In this document: positions 43,261 to 52,502 of the stretch, in pieces | Numbering within the stretch: the first letter of the stretch is position 1 | Layout of the letters: each line of letters starts with the position of its first letter | From: SICU01 sp038045445 | GTDB taxonomy: Archaea > Nanobdellota > Nanobdellia > Pacearchaeales > GW2011-AR1 | Direction: 5' to 3' | NCBI GenBank assembly: GCA_038045445.1 | Contig: JBBSYC010000001.1 | Span: forward strand, 81,771-145,770 | Length of the DNA stretch: 64,000 nucleotides | Translations under genes and position numbers: made by a program | Notes under the pieces: generated by a model | The model's database searches: none | Seen by the model: only the letters and a program-made list of their open reading frames with translations | Told to the model about the DNA's origin: nothing

Positions 43261-43712
43261 AAGTTGAATTCTTTGATTCTAAGAGAAGAAAGAAACTACT
43301 TGCTGAGCTTAATGAGACTTTTGGAATAACTGAGCTTCCAAAAATCCTTTTTGAGACTGGGAGAGAAAAGATAAGGGGTTTTACTGGAGACTTGACAATT
43401 GATGAACTTTATACTCTTGATAGACTTACTAATATTGAATTCATGGGGATTTATCTTTTTAGAAAAGATATGCAGTTCATGAGACTGGGGTTTGATGGAA
43501 CGATACTCTTGAAAGAACAGATTAACAAGAATGTCATTGAAATTAATATTGAACAGCTTGAAAAATGGATGGTTGGACATAATCTAGATATAGCTGTTGA
43601 AAAAGGAATTTATGTTGTGAAAAATGGGGATGATGTTTTTGGATGTGCTGTTTCAGATGGAAAACATTTGATTAATTTTGTTCCAAAAGAGAGAAGAATT
43701 AGAAGGAGTTAA
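43257..43712 (+). CDS. PUA-like RNA-binding domain protein
   Basis: A 151-aa protein: FGITELPKILFETGREKIRGFTGDLTIDELYTLDRL and FVPKERRIRRS. It resembles the PUA-like/NIP7-type RNA-binding region attached to archaeal Nol1/Nop2 methyltransferases. Lying in one operon with the RsmB-like enzyme, it probably helps bind the same RNA. The family assignment is from pattern memory and moderate. Confidence 0.6.
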   Translation: MKVEFFDSKRRKKLLAELNETFGITELPKILFETGREKIRGFTGDLTIDELYTLDRLTNIEFMGIYLFRKDMQFMRLGFDGTILLKEQINKNVIEINIEQLEKWMVGHNLDIAVEKGIYVVKNGDDVFGCAVSDGKHLINFVPKERRIRRS

Positions 43713-43855
43713 TTCTTATTTTTAGACTTTGGAAACTTTTTATTAACTTCTTTAATGGCTTCACCTATAGCTAGGGTATTTTCAGATGACATGATAAAAT
43801 CTCTAAAATCTTGATTTACTTCTTTCTTTTTTATTGTTTTGGATAGCTTTAAAAC
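43709..43855 (-). pseudogene. Possible C-terminal gene remnant
   Basis: The minus strand stays open for about 48 codons ending TAA at 43709: LSKTIKKKEVNQDFRDFI...ENTLAIGEAIKEVNKKF. It has protein-like composition but no start at its upstream end; the only ATG would give 27 aa. It looks like the tail of a lost gene between two active ones. Confidence 0.3.
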
Positions 43856-43876
43856 TATATCTAATTATTGACTTTT

Positions 43877-44773
43877 ATGGAGAAAACGGTAATTGATAAG
43901 ATTTTGAAGGCTGGCAAGATTGCTCAAGAGCTTATAAAATATGCTCGAGAGATAGTTGTTAAAGATAGAAGTTTGTTTGAGATAGCTACTCTTATTGATG
44001 ACAAGATTCATTCTTTGGGAGCTAAACCTGCTTTTCCCGTTAATTTAAGCATAAACGAAGTTGCCGCTCACTATACTCCTTCTTATGGAGATATGGGGGT
44101 TGCTCATGGGTTGCTTAAAGTTGATATAGGTATTAGTGTCGATGGATATATTGCAGATACTGCATTTACTGTTGATTTAGATAATTCTGACTTAAACAAA
44201 AAGTTGATTGAATCTGCCGAAGCTGGTGTTGAAGCTTCTGTTGAATCTTTTGAGGTCGGAAAGAGTCTTACTGAAATTGGGGGGAAAATAAGTGAAGCCA
44301 TTTCTAAATTTGGATTTAGCTCAATTGTTAATCTGTCAGGGCACAGTATTGAGAGATTTGTAGTTCATGCAGGATGGACTGTGCCAAATTATGATTCGGG
44401 ACAGACCGATGTTTTGGAAGAAGGACTTTATGCTACAGAGCCGTTTGCAACTAACGGACATGGACGTGTTCGTGATGGGGGAAAAAGTGGAATATTTAGA
44501 ATTGATGAAGATGGAAGTGTAAGGGATATATTTGCCCGCGAAGTTTTGGAATGGATTATGGATGAATACAAGACTCTTCCTTTTGCTTCAAGATGGATAC
44601 ATAAGAAATTTGGTTCTCGTGGAATGCTTGCTTTGAGACAGCTTGAACAGGCAGGGGTTTTATATCAGTACCCACAACTTGTCGAGGTTTCTGGAGGCAA
44701 AGTTGCACAAGCAGAACATACTGTTTTGCTTTTGGAAGATGGAAGGAAGTTTGTGACTACAAGAGAAGATTGA
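43877..44773 (+). CDS. map: Methionine aminopeptidase, type II
   Basis: Removes the initiator Met. ATG 43877 is preferred over TTG 43868 by the TATA spacing. Pita-bread metal ligands are visible: YIADTAFTVDLD (Asp), NLSGHSIERF (His), GLYATEPFAT (Glu), AQAEHTVLL (Glu); the substrate His is in EVAAHYTPSYGD. The roughly 60-aa helical insertion typical of type II is present before AEHTV. Length 298 aa, normal for archaea. Confidence 0.94.
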   Translation: MEKTVIDKILKAGKIAQELIKYAREIVVKDRSLFEIATLIDDKIHSLGAKPAFPVNLSINEVAAHYTPSYGDMGVAHGLLKVDIGISVDGYIADTAFTVDLDNSDLNKKLIESAEAGVEASVESFEVGKSLTEIGGKISEAISKFGFSSIVNLSGHSIERFVVHAGWTVPNYDSGQTDVLEEGLYATEPFATNGHGRVRDGGKSGIFRIDEDGSVRDIFAREVLEWIMDEYKTLPFASRWIHKKFGSRGMLALRQLEQAGVLYQYPQLVEVSGGKVAQAEHTVLLLEDGRKFVTTRED

Positions 44774-44807
44774 GAAAAGGTTGAATAATATTTCTAGAGA
44801 GCAAACA

Positions 44808-44843
44808 TTAAATAGTTGTTTATCTTAGGTCAACGGAATAAAA
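44808..44843 (+). promoter_or_regulatory. Promoter/leader of wHTH gene, shared with grpE
   Basis: TTAAATAG (44808-44815) serves as TATA. The 12 nt before the ATG, AACGGAATAAAA, match AACGGGATAAAA before grpE (45921-45932) at 11 of 12 positions. TTTATCTTA here also resembles half of the grpE inverted repeat. This suggests common control. Confidence 0.5.
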
Positions 44844-45290
44844 ATGATATATGAATTTAGAAAAGTGACTTTAATAAAAACAAGAAAGCCTCAAAAAAAA
44901 GATTTAAACGCAGATTTACAATGGTTTTCAGAATCATTAGGGTTATTTTCTCAAAGAGACAAAGAAAGATCTTGTTTTAGAATTTTTGTAGAACTAGTAA
45001 AATCCTCTAGAAACAAACAACTGCTTAGTTCCGATGAGTTGGCTAGAAGGACAAATTTGACGAGAGGAACAATAATTCATCATGTCTCTCATTTAATTGA
45101 ATCTGGGATAGTTGTTCAATATGAAAACAAATACATGCTTAGAGTAGAAAATTTAGAAACTTTAATTGAAGAATTACAAAGAGATTTACAAAGAGTGTTT
45201 GAAGACCTTAAAACAATGGCTCAAGAATTAGATGACCAATTGGGGTTATTAAAAAGAGATAAAAAATCTTCAAAGGTTATGGATAACTAA
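44844..45290 (+). CDS. Winged-helix transcriptional regulator (candidate heat-shock regulator)
   Basis: A 148-aa protein with a central wHTH: LLSSDELARRTNLTRGTIIHHVSHLIESGIVVQYENKYML. A charged coiled-coil tail follows (LIEELQRDLQRVFEDLKTMAQELDDQLGLL), probably for dimerisation. It precedes the chaperone genes, and its leader matches that of grpE, so it may regulate both itself and the heat-shock operon, as Phr-type repressors do elsewhere. The link is inference. Confidence 0.72.
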   Translation: MIYEFRKVTLIKTRKPQKKDLNADLQWFSESLGLFSQRDKERSCFRIFVELVKSSRNKQLLSSDELARRTNLTRGTIIHHVSHLIESGIVVQYENKYMLRVENLETLIEELQRDLQRVFEDLKTMAQELDDQLGLLKRDKKSSKVMDN

Positions 45291-45402
45291 GTTAGGGAGT
45301 TGGAGTTTAAAATATTATTTTTATCTTGCCGTAAGATCAGTAGCCTTTTTGTAGTGGTTAAAATGTCAAAAGTTTTAAATACCATTTAATTTAACTTAAA
45401 AC

Positions 45403-45807
45403 ATGACTGAACAAGTTACAGATCAAACTGAAGACCAAAAATCAAAACATGAGATTATTCTTTATGAGGTTTGCGGAAGAGATTTTGTACGAGAAAATAT
45501 TTACGGAAGGGGGGGTTTAAGACCAAATGCTAAATATATAGCTCATGAGCATGGATGTGAATTAGAATTTAGAGAATCAGAATATATACAAACTGGACTT
45601 ATGAGCATTACGCCTTCTTACTTAGAAAGATTGGGTATAGGCTCAGATGGATCTTGCTTATCTGCATTTCTTGTTGGAGATGATAGAGAGAAGCTTACAG
45701 ATGCTAAAGTGGATATTCATAGAACTTTCGGTGTTCGAACGTTAGATTTTAGGGTTGATATAGGTGGCGTTATAGATATCGGAAGAGAGAAATCATCTTT
45801 TTGTTAA
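45403..45807 (+). CDS. Hypothetical protein between regulator and heat-shock operon
   Basis: A 134-aa protein I do not recognise. An acidic polar N-terminus (TEQVTDQTEDQKSK) leads into a beta-rich domain (HEIILYEVCGRDFVRENIYGRGG, TFGVRTLDFRVDIGGVIDIG). It has its own TATA box (TTTTAAATA, 45373-45381), 26 nt before the ATG. Position suggests a stress-related role, but nothing in the sequence proves it. Confidence 0.58.
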   Translation: MTEQVTDQTEDQKSKHEIILYEVCGRDFVRENIYGRGGLRPNAKYIAHEHGCELEFRESEYIQTGLMSITPSYLERLGIGSDGSCLSAFLVGDDREKLTDAKVDIHRTFGVRTLDFRVDIGGVIDIGREKSSFC

Positions 45808-45860
45808 TTATTTTATCTACAGACTTTAGATTATCTATACAAAACCTAATAGACCGGAAG

Positions 45861-45932
45861 ATTTAAATACTAGTTTATTTAAGGTGTTGTATGTTTATTT
45901 AAGATAAACATAACTTACTTAACGGGATAAAA
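45861..45932 (+). promoter_or_regulatory. grpE-dnaK-dnaJ promoter with inverted repeat
   Basis: TATA box ATTTAAATA (45861-45869) predicts a start near 45890, giving a leader of about 43 nt. The leader contains the inverted repeat GTTTATTTAAGATAAAC (45893-45909), a likely operator, and ends in AACGGGATAAAA. A repressor bound there would block RNA polymerase at or just past the start. Confidence 0.55.
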
Positions 45933-46469
45933 ATGAATACAAAACAAGAAATGAATATGGGAGATAAAGAAGAGACCAAAGAAGTAATTAATGAGTATGA
46001 AACTCAACTTAAAATAGATGTGCAAGAAAAGGATAAAATTATTTCCGATTATGAGAGTACTATGAAACGTTTACAAGCAGATTTTGATAATTATGTGAAA
46101 CGTACTCAAAAAGAAAAAGAAGATTTTGCTAAAATTGTTGTTGCAAGAATTCTTGTAAGATTTGTAGATATTGCCGATGATTTAGACCGAGCTCTTAATA
46201 TCCTTGAAAAAACTCAAGATAATGAATTAAAGACAGGCATTAAAATGGTACATGCTCGTTTTCACAAAATCCTTCAAGATGAAGGGATTAAATCATTTAG
46301 TTCTAAAGGTAAAAAGATAGATCCTTATTTCCATGAGGTTATAGAAATGGTTCCGTCAGGAGAAGAAGAAGGGTTGATTGTTGAAGAAATTCAAAAAGGT
46401 TATGTTATGAAAGACCATATTCTTAGAACTGCGAAGGTTAAGGTGTCTAAGAGGACGGAAAAACAATGA
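45933..46469 (+). CDS. grpE: GrpE nucleotide-exchange factor
   Basis: A 178-aa GrpE: long N-terminal coiled coil, FDNYVKRTQKEKEDFAKIVVARIL, DDLDRALNIL, then the beta domain (IDPYFHEVIEMV, GLIVEEIQKGYVMKDHILRTAKVKV). It releases ADP from DnaK. It overlaps dnaK by 4 nt (ATGA). Confidence 0.95.
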   Translation: MNTKQEMNMGDKEETKEVINEYETQLKIDVQEKDKIISDYESTMKRLQADFDNYVKRTQKEKEDFAKIVVARILVRFVDIADDLDRALNILEKTQDNELKTGIKMVHARFHKILQDEGIKSFSSKGKKIDPYFHEVIEMVPSGEEEGLIVEEIQKGYVMKDHILRTAKVKVSKRTEKQ

Positions 46470-48298
46470 GTAAAGAAAAAATAATTGGTATTGACTTAGG
46501 TACGCAAAATAGTGCTGCTTCAGTTTTACAAGCTGGAAGACCCACAATAGTTCCAAGTGCAGAGGGAGCTTCCCTTTATGGAAAAGCTTTTCCTAGTTTT
46601 GTTGCATTTACAAAAGATGGAACTGTTTTAGTAGGAGAGCCTGCTCGTCGTCAAGCAGTATCAAATCCTGATGGCACTGTTTATGGGGCTAAAAGAAAGA
46701 TGGGAACAAGTTTCAAATATCACGTACATGGAAAAGAATATTCTCCCCAACAAATATCTGCATTCATATTACAAAAAATAAAGAGAGATGCAGAAGAATT
46801 TTTAGGAGAAAAAGTAAACAAAGCAGTCATAACAGTTCCAGCTTATTTTGATGATAATCAAAGACAAGCAACAAAAGATGCAGGACAAATTGCAGGACTC
46901 GAAGTTGTTAGAATTATAAACGAACCTACTTCTGCAGCATTGGCTTATGGATTAGATAAGCAAGATAAGGATTCTAAGATACTTGTTTTTGATTTAGGAG
47001 CAGGAACTCTAGACGTTACAATCATGGAATTGGGAGATGGAGTTTTTGAGGTTAAGTCTACTTCAGGAGATACTCAGTTAGGTGGGCACGATATGGATGG
47101 GGCCATAATTAACCATGTTGTTAAAGAATTTTCTCGTGAACATGGAATTGATTTAAATGATGATAAAACAGCAATTCAAAGAATTCGTGAAGCCAGTGAA
47201 AAAGCTAAAATTGAACTTTCTACAGTAAATGAATCAGAAATTAATTTACCATTTATTCATGGACAAAAGAATCTTCATTTAAATTTAACAAGAGCAAAAT
47301 TAGAAGAGTTAATTGACCCAATTGTTGCAAGATGTAAGAAACCTTTAATGCAAGCAATTAAAGATGCAAAATTAGAACCTAAAGAAATTCATAAGATTAT
47401 TTTAGTTGGTGGACCTACTCGTATGCCCGTAATAAGAAATTTTGTAGAAAATATCTTAGGAAGAAAAGCTGAACGCGGAATTGATCCAATGGAATGTGTA
47501 GCAAATGGTGCAGCAATACAGGGAGGAGTTCTTTCTGGAGAAGTTAAAGATATCCTTTTACTTGATGTTACTCCTTTAACTTTAGGTATTGAAACATTAG
47601 GTGGAATTAAAACTGCCCTAATACAGAGAAATACTACTATTCCTACTAAGAAATCTCAAACTTTCTCAACAGCGGAGGATAATCAAGGTGCTGTAACTAT
47701 TCATGTATTACAAGGGGAAAGAGAAATGGCTTCAGATAATAAAAGTCTTGGTCGTTTTGATTTAATGGGTATTCCACCTGCTCCCAGAGGTATTCCTCAA
47801 ATAGAAGTTACTTTTGACATAGATGCTAGTGGAATTATTCATGTATCTGCCAAAGATTTAGGAACTAATAAGGAACAGAAAATAAGGATTACTGCTGAAA
47901 ATAAACTTTCTGAAAAAGAAGTTGAAAGAATGAGAAAGGATGCTGAAGAAAATGCAGAAGAAGATAAAAGAAAAAAAGAAAAGGTTGAAATTAAAAATCA
48001 AGCAGACTCTTTAATATATACTATCGATAAATCTTTAAAAGAGTTTGAAGGAAAAATAAGCGAAGAGGATATTAAAGAGATTAAGCAAGAGAAAGAAGAA
48101 TTAAAGAAAAAATTAGAAGAAGAAAACATTGATGAAATAAAATCAACAATGGAAAAACTGAATAAAAAAATTCATGAATCTTCTACTAAACTTTACGAAA
48201 AAGCTCAAAAAGAAGAAAAACAAGCTAAAGATCACGAAATAAATAATGGCGGAGATAAAGTTGTAGATGCAGAAGTAGTTGACAAAGAGGAGAAATAA
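46466..48298 (+). CDS. dnaK: DnaK (Hsp70) chaperone
   Basis: A 610-aa Hsp70 with both domains: ATPase IIGIDLGTQNSAASV, AVITVPAYFDDNQRQATKDAGQIAGLEVVRIINEPT, LVFDLGAGTLDVTIM, ILVGGPTRMPVI; linker DILLLDVTPLTLGIETLGG; substrate domain and a Glu/Lys-rich lid. The first phosphate loop reads GTQNS where most DnaK have GTTNS. Archaeal dnaK genes derive from bacteria; the A-rich codon use here differs from flanking genes, in keeping with transfer. Confidence 0.97.
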   Translation: MSKEKIIGIDLGTQNSAASVLQAGRPTIVPSAEGASLYGKAFPSFVAFTKDGTVLVGEPARRQAVSNPDGTVYGAKRKMGTSFKYHVHGKEYSPQQISAFILQKIKRDAEEFLGEKVNKAVITVPAYFDDNQRQATKDAGQIAGLEVVRIINEPTSAALAYGLDKQDKDSKILVFDLGAGTLDVTIMELGDGVFEVKSTSGDTQLGGHDMDGAIINHVVKEFSREHGIDLNDDKTAIQRIREASEKAKIELSTVNESEINLPFIHGQKNLHLNLTRAKLEELIDPIVARCKKPLMQAIKDAKLEPKEIHKIILVGGPTRMPVIRNFVENILGRKAERGIDPMECVANGAAIQGGVLSGEVKDILLLDVTPLTLGIETLGGIKTALIQRNTTIPTKKSQTFSTAEDNQGAVTIHVLQGEREMASDNKSLGRFDLMGIPPAPRGIPQIEVTFDIDASGIIHVSAKDLGTNKEQKIRITAENKLSEKEVERMRKDAEENAEEDKRKKEKVEIKNQADSLIYTIDKSLKEFEGKISEEDIKEIKQEKEELKKKLEEENIDEIKSTMEKLNKKIHESSTKLYEKAQKEEKQAKDHEINNGGDKVVDAEVVDKEEK

Positions 48299-48317
48299 TA
48301 AATCTTTTCTGTGGCAG

Positions 48318-49418
48318 ATGGCAGAGGATTATTATAAAATATTAGGTGTTTCTAAAACTGCAAGTGATGAAGAAATTAAAAAAAGTTATAAAAAATTAGC
48401 TAAAAAATATCATCCAGATGTTAGTAAGGAATCTGGCGCTGAAGCCAAATTTAAACAACTTTCTGAAGCTTATGCGGTTTTATCAGATAAGCAAAAACGT
48501 CAACAATATGATTCTTATGGAAGTGAAGGCTTTCAACAAGGCCCATCTGGAAATGGATATGGTGGTTTTGATCCTTCGCAATTTGAAGATTTATTTGGTG
48601 GATCTATATTTGAAAGTTTTTTTGGAGGAGGTAGAAAGTCTAGAAGTAAAAAAGGAAGAGATTTACAAGTTTCAATAGAAATTAGTTTTGATGAGGCAAT
48701 GAACGGAGTTGAAAAAGAATTAAGAATAAAAAAAAGAGATAAATGTGAAGAATGTAATGGGACTGGTGCAGAAGATGAAGAACAAGACATTTGTTCTGTT
48801 TGTAAAGGTTCTGGCCAAATAAGAAAGGCTACTAAAACTCCATTTGGAAATTTTATGCAAGTAGGTATTTGTTCAAGATGTGTGGGCAGAGGAAAAATTC
48901 CAGAAAATGTATGTATGTCTTGTGATGGGAGCGGAAGTGCTGAAATCACAAAAAAACTTAAAGTAAATATTCCTGCTGGGGTAGATAAAGGTTCTACTTT
49001 ACGAGTTTCTAATGAAGGGGAATACGAACAAAGTGGGGACTCTTATGGAGACTTATATATTGAAATTGAAGTTTTAAAGTCTGAAATATTTAAGAGAGAC
49101 GGAAATGACCTTTATTTAGATTTGCCAATTACTTTTACACAAGCCACTATGGGTTCTGAAATAAAAATTCCTACATTAAAAAAAGATGTTACTATTAAAA
49201 TTCCTTCTGGAACTCAATCTGGGACGCACATTAGGTTAAGAGATGAGGGTGCACCAGATGTCAATGGTAGAGGTAGAGGGGATATCTATATTGTATTAAA
49301 AGTTATTACTCCAACCAAACTTTCTAAAGAACAAAAACAGCTTTTTGAAAAATTAGGAAAACTTGATGAACCTAATTTTATAATTGAAAAAATAAGAGAA
49401 TGGGCTAAGAATAAATAG
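48318..49418 (+). CDS. dnaJ: DnaJ (Hsp40) co-chaperone
   Basis: Type I DnaJ. ATG 48318 gives the canonical start MAEDYYKILGVSKTASDEEIK; the open frame extends 13 codons upstream into dnaK and is probably not translated. The J domain has the HPD motif (KYHPDVS). A Gly/Phe-rich segment follows, then four zinc-finger repeats (CEECNGTG, CSVCKGSG, CSRCVGRG, CMSCDGSG) and two C-terminal beta domains. It stimulates DnaK ATPase and delivers substrates. Last gene of the operon. Confidence 0.95.
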   Translation: MAEDYYKILGVSKTASDEEIKKSYKKLAKKYHPDVSKESGAEAKFKQLSEAYAVLSDKQKRQQYDSYGSEGFQQGPSGNGYGGFDPSQFEDLFGGSIFESFFGGGRKSRSKKGRDLQVSIEISFDEAMNGVEKELRIKKRDKCEECNGTGAEDEEQDICSVCKGSGQIRKATKTPFGNFMQVGICSRCVGRGKIPENVCMSCDGSGSAEITKKLKVNIPAGVDKGSTLRVSNEGEYEQSGDSYGDLYIEIEVLKSEIFKRDGNDLYLDLPITFTQATMGSEIKIPTLKKDVTIKIPSGTQSGTHIRLRDEGAPDVNGRGRGDIYIVLKVITPTKLSKEQKQLFEKLGKLDEPNFIIEKIREWAKNK

Positions 49419-49489
49419 AATTACACAATTTAATCCTAGTTGAAATAGGGAATTGATATGTCAAAGTGTATCTGATGAACATTTTGAAC

Positions 49490-49620
49490 ACAAGAAGTTT
49501 GTTTACAATGACAAACTTCTGTGCAGAAACTTCTCTTTTGGAAGAAGTTTCTTGCATCCAAAAATCGAGCAACAATCAAACCACACACTTTAGTGTGTGG
49601 TTTTGCATCGATTTTTTGAT
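49490..49620. repeat. Structured dispersed element, copy B
   Basis: Between the convergent ends of dnaJ and cdc48. Stems: AGAAGTTTGT/ACAAACTTCT, GAAACTTCT/AGAAGTTTC, CCACACAC-TTTA-GTGTGTGG, and an outer AAAAATCGA/TCGATTTTT. The boxes 49554-49571 and 49604-49620 are identical to copy A (5702-5719, 5752-5768). The inner stems differ in sequence but keep their design. It could act as a two-way terminator for the flanking operons. Confidence 0.72.
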
Positions 49621-49628
49621 TTTTTCTC

Positions 49629-52052
49629 CTAGTTTGCATACACAGGGCCTAACTCAAGACCACCTATTTTAGCTTTTTTAAGGTAATTTTCTTCTATCTT
49701 TTTGTAGCGTTTTGCAGTGTCTTCGGATACGGATGGTTTGATTTTTGCAAGAGCTTCATCAAAATCAGAGAGATTTATTTTTTTTGAGTTTATGTCTTTC
49801 CTTAATGCTATAAGTGCAGCTTCCCTAACAAAATTCTCAATATCTGCTCCAACGAAGCCTTCTGTTTTTCTTACAAGGTAATGCAAAATTTTATCTTTAT
49901 CTTCTAACTCATGAATGTGCAAATCTGTTTTTTGTTCTTTTTGTTGGTTTTCTAAGTAATTTTTTGATATACTCTCAAACTTGACTTCTTTTCCAAAGTA
50001 TCTTTCTATTTCTTTTATTTCTTCTTTTTCAAGAGATATTGGCATTTTAGTCGTATGAATTTGCAATATTTTTTCTCTGCTCTTTTCATTGGGTACATCA
50101 ACTAGAAGAATTCTGTCAAATCTTCCTGGTCTCATAAGTGCAGGATCTAACATGTCAGGACGATTTGTTGCACCTATTACTACTACATTCTTCAAATCTT
50201 CTATTCCATCCATTTCAGAGAGGATTTGATTAAGTACACGTTCTGTTACTTTGGAACCCATTTCCATGCCCCTTCTTCCAGCTAATGAATCTATTTCATC
50301 AAAGAAAATTATACAAGGAGATACTTGTCTTGCTTTTTCGAATACTTTTCTTACTCCCTCTTCTGATTTGCCAACCCACATGCTTAAAAGGCTCGGTCCT
50401 TTTATATTAATGAAATTTGCTTCTGACTCTTTTGCAACTGCCTTTGCTAATAACGTCTTTCCTGTTCCTGGAGGACCATATAATAATATTCCTCTTGGAG
50501 GTTTTATTCCCATTCTTTCAAAACTTTCTCTGTGTTTTAGGGGCCACTCTACAGCCTCTCTTAGTTCTTGTTTTATGTTATCTAGTCCGCCTATATCTTC
50601 CCAAGAAATGTTAGGCAATTCTACTAAAACTTCTCTCATAGCACTAGGTCTTACGGTCTTTAGAGCTGCTTCAAAATCGCTTTTTCCAATTATCATTTTT
50701 TCTAAAGCTTCTTGAGGTATTTCTTTATCTTCGTCAAGATTTAAATCTGGAAGTGCCTTTCTTAGTACTGCCATTGCAGCTTCCTTTGCTAGGGATTCAA
50801 GGTCTGCTCCAACAAAACCATGAGTTTTTGCCGCTAACTCTTCAAGATTCACATCTTTTTTTAGTGGCATTGATCTTGTGTGAATTTTTAGAATATTTAA
50901 TCTACCTTTTTTGTCTGGAACCGAGATTTCTAATTCTCTATCAAATCTTCCTGGTCTTCTTAATGCAGGGTCTATAGAATTTACTCTATTTGTTGCACCT
51001 ATTACTATAACTTTTCCTCTTGAATTTAAGCCATCCATCATCGTCAACAACTGAGATACTACTCTTCTTTCTACTTCCCCTTGGGTTTCTTCTCTCTTTG
51101 GAGCTATTGCATCTATCTCGTCTACGAAAATAATTGATGGAGCATTTTTTTCTGCTTCTTCAAATAAGTCTCTTATTTTCTTTTCAGACTCTCCATAAAA
51201 TTTAGACATTATTTCGGGACCATTAAGTAAGATGAAATTTGCTTCAGATTCTGTAGCAACTGCCTTTGCTAGTAATGTCTTTCCCGTTCCTGGAGGACCG
51301 TGTAACAAAATACCTTTTGGAGGTTCTATCCCTAACCTGTCAAAAACTTCAGGATGCTTTAATGGAAGTTCAACCATCTCTCTTATTTTTCTTATTTCTT
51401 CAGTTAGACCTCCTATATCTTCATAAGTTACTTCAGGTATTGATTCTTCCTCTACAGATGTTGCTTTTGGATGCACTGCTAATTCGGTGTCTTCAGTTAT
51501 TATTACTGCTTGAGATGGATTTGTCGAAATTATTTTGAATCTTATATTTTGGAAGCCCATTCCTCCTAAACCTGCTCTGAACATATCTTGTAAATCTTCA
51601 AATGCATCATTTAAATTGTGCATTAAATCTCTTCTTCTCTGTGCACCTCCTAATGAGACTAGATCTCCTTTCATTACTGCTCTCCCTAATAGTCCCGATT
51701 TGAACGCCTCCGGGTCTCCTTGAACAACTATTCCTTGTTGTGCAGGAGCTATTGTTACTTTTTTTGCAGGTTTTATTTGAGAGTTTCTTATAGATACTTT
51801 TTCACCTATTCCTGTTTTTGCATTCTTTCTTGTTAGACCATCTATTCTTATTATTCCCTCTCCTATATCTGCAGGATAAGAGCGGTCTACTATTGCTACA
51901 GTTTCTTTTTCTCCTTGAATTGAGATTATATCTCCTCTATTAAGGCCTAGGGCTCGCATTACTTCAGTATCTATTCTTGCTATTCCTTTGTATGCGTCGT
52001 CTTGCAAGGCTTCTAAAACCTTGAGTTTGATTAGTTTTGGTTGTTCAGGCAT
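49629..52052 (-). CDS. cdc48: Cdc48/VCP-type AAA+ unfoldase
   Basis: An 807-aa tandem AAA+ protein. The N-domain (LKVLEALQDDAYKGIARIDTEVM...) is the double-psi barrel. D1 Walker A HGPPGTGKTLLAKAVATE lies near residue 251, with Walker B SIIFVDEIDAIAPKR; D2 has YGPPGTGKTLLAKAVAKE and IIFFDEIDSLAGRRG with the arginine-finger region RPGRFDR in both. It extracts and unfolds proteins, feeding the proteasome. The C-terminus KIGGLELGPVYAN lacks the long eukaryotic tail. It directly follows the AbrB-like gene (no gap). Confidence 0.96.
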   Translation of the reverse strand: MPEQPKLIKLKVLEALQDDAYKGIARIDTEVMRALGLNRGDIISIQGEKETVAIVDRSYPADIGEGIIRIDGLTRKNAKTGIGEKVSIRNSQIKPAKKVTIAPAQQGIVVQGDPEAFKSGLLGRAVMKGDLVSLGGAQRRRDLMHNLNDAFEDLQDMFRAGLGGMGFQNIRFKIISTNPSQAVIITEDTELAVHPKATSVEEESIPEVTYEDIGGLTEEIRKIREMVELPLKHPEVFDRLGIEPPKGILLHGPPGTGKTLLAKAVATESEANFILLNGPEIMSKFYGESEKKIRDLFEEAEKNAPSIIFVDEIDAIAPKREETQGEVERRVVSQLLTMMDGLNSRGKVIVIGATNRVNSIDPALRRPGRFDRELEISVPDKKGRLNILKIHTRSMPLKKDVNLEELAAKTHGFVGADLESLAKEAAMAVLRKALPDLNLDEDKEIPQEALEKMIIGKSDFEAALKTVRPSAMREVLVELPNISWEDIGGLDNIKQELREAVEWPLKHRESFERMGIKPPRGILLYGPPGTGKTLLAKAVAKESEANFINIKGPSLLSMWVGKSEEGVRKVFEKARQVSPCIIFFDEIDSLAGRRGMEMGSKVTERVLNQILSEMDGIEDLKNVVVIGATNRPDMLDPALMRPGRFDRILLVDVPNEKSREKILQIHTTKMPISLEKEEIKEIERYFGKEVKFESISKNYLENQQKEQKTDLHIHELEDKDKILHYLVRKTEGFVGADIENFVREAALIALRKDINSKKINLSDFDEALAKIKPSVSEDTAKRYKKIEENYLKKAKIGGLELGPVYAN

Positions 52053-52409
52053 TTACCAATTTTCCTCCCTGTTGTTTCCAAATCTTAAACTTAATCTGTG
52101 CATGTCTTCAAAACAAAGTTTTACCATGTTGTCCATAATATTCTCTTGGTGCTGTATGAATTCCACTATTTCTTTTGGGATGCTTATAGCATGACTGTTT
52201 CCTACTATTCTTAGTTTAACATTATATGTCTTGTCTTTCAAATTTTTGAAACTTTCTAGATTATTTATATCTGCAGGATGTATTATATTTTGATTGCAAG
52301 GTTTACAGACTATTGCTCTTAACTCAAAGCCGTTTCTAGTTAAGATTGTTTTTTCCATCTTTTTACTGCAGTTTTTACATAAGATTGTATTGTCAAATAT
52401 ATCTGTCAT
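52053..52409 (-). CDS. Zinc-ribbon plus AbrB/SpoVT-like DNA-binding protein
   Basis: An 118-aa protein. The N-terminal ribbon is LCKNCSKKMEKT...IVCKPCNQ (two CxxC). The C-terminal part, VKLRIVGNSHAISIPKEIVEFIQ, is a swapped-hairpin AbrB-type domain. Such proteins are usually transcription regulators or antitoxin-like. Its stop abuts the Cdc48 start, so it may autoregulate the pair. Promoter likely upstream near 52430 (AT-rich). Confidence 0.72.
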   Translation of the reverse strand: MTDIFDNTILCKNCSKKMEKTILTRNGFELRAIVCKPCNQNIIHPADINNLESFKNLKDKTYNVKLRIVGNSHAISIPKEIVEFIQHQENIMDNMVKLCFEDMHRLSLRFGNNREENW

Positions 52410-52502
52410 GTGTATACTGTTAGGGATATACTATTTAAATATTTCTATACTTTAAAATATTGTTTTTGATTAAGTTAATGGACTTTATTTCAAAGTTTTG
52501 AG

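Noticed and set aside
49436..49639. 67-aa minus-strand frame between dnaJ and cdc48
   Set aside because: It lies over element B, overlaps the end of cdc48, and has no protein-like features beyond the repeat.
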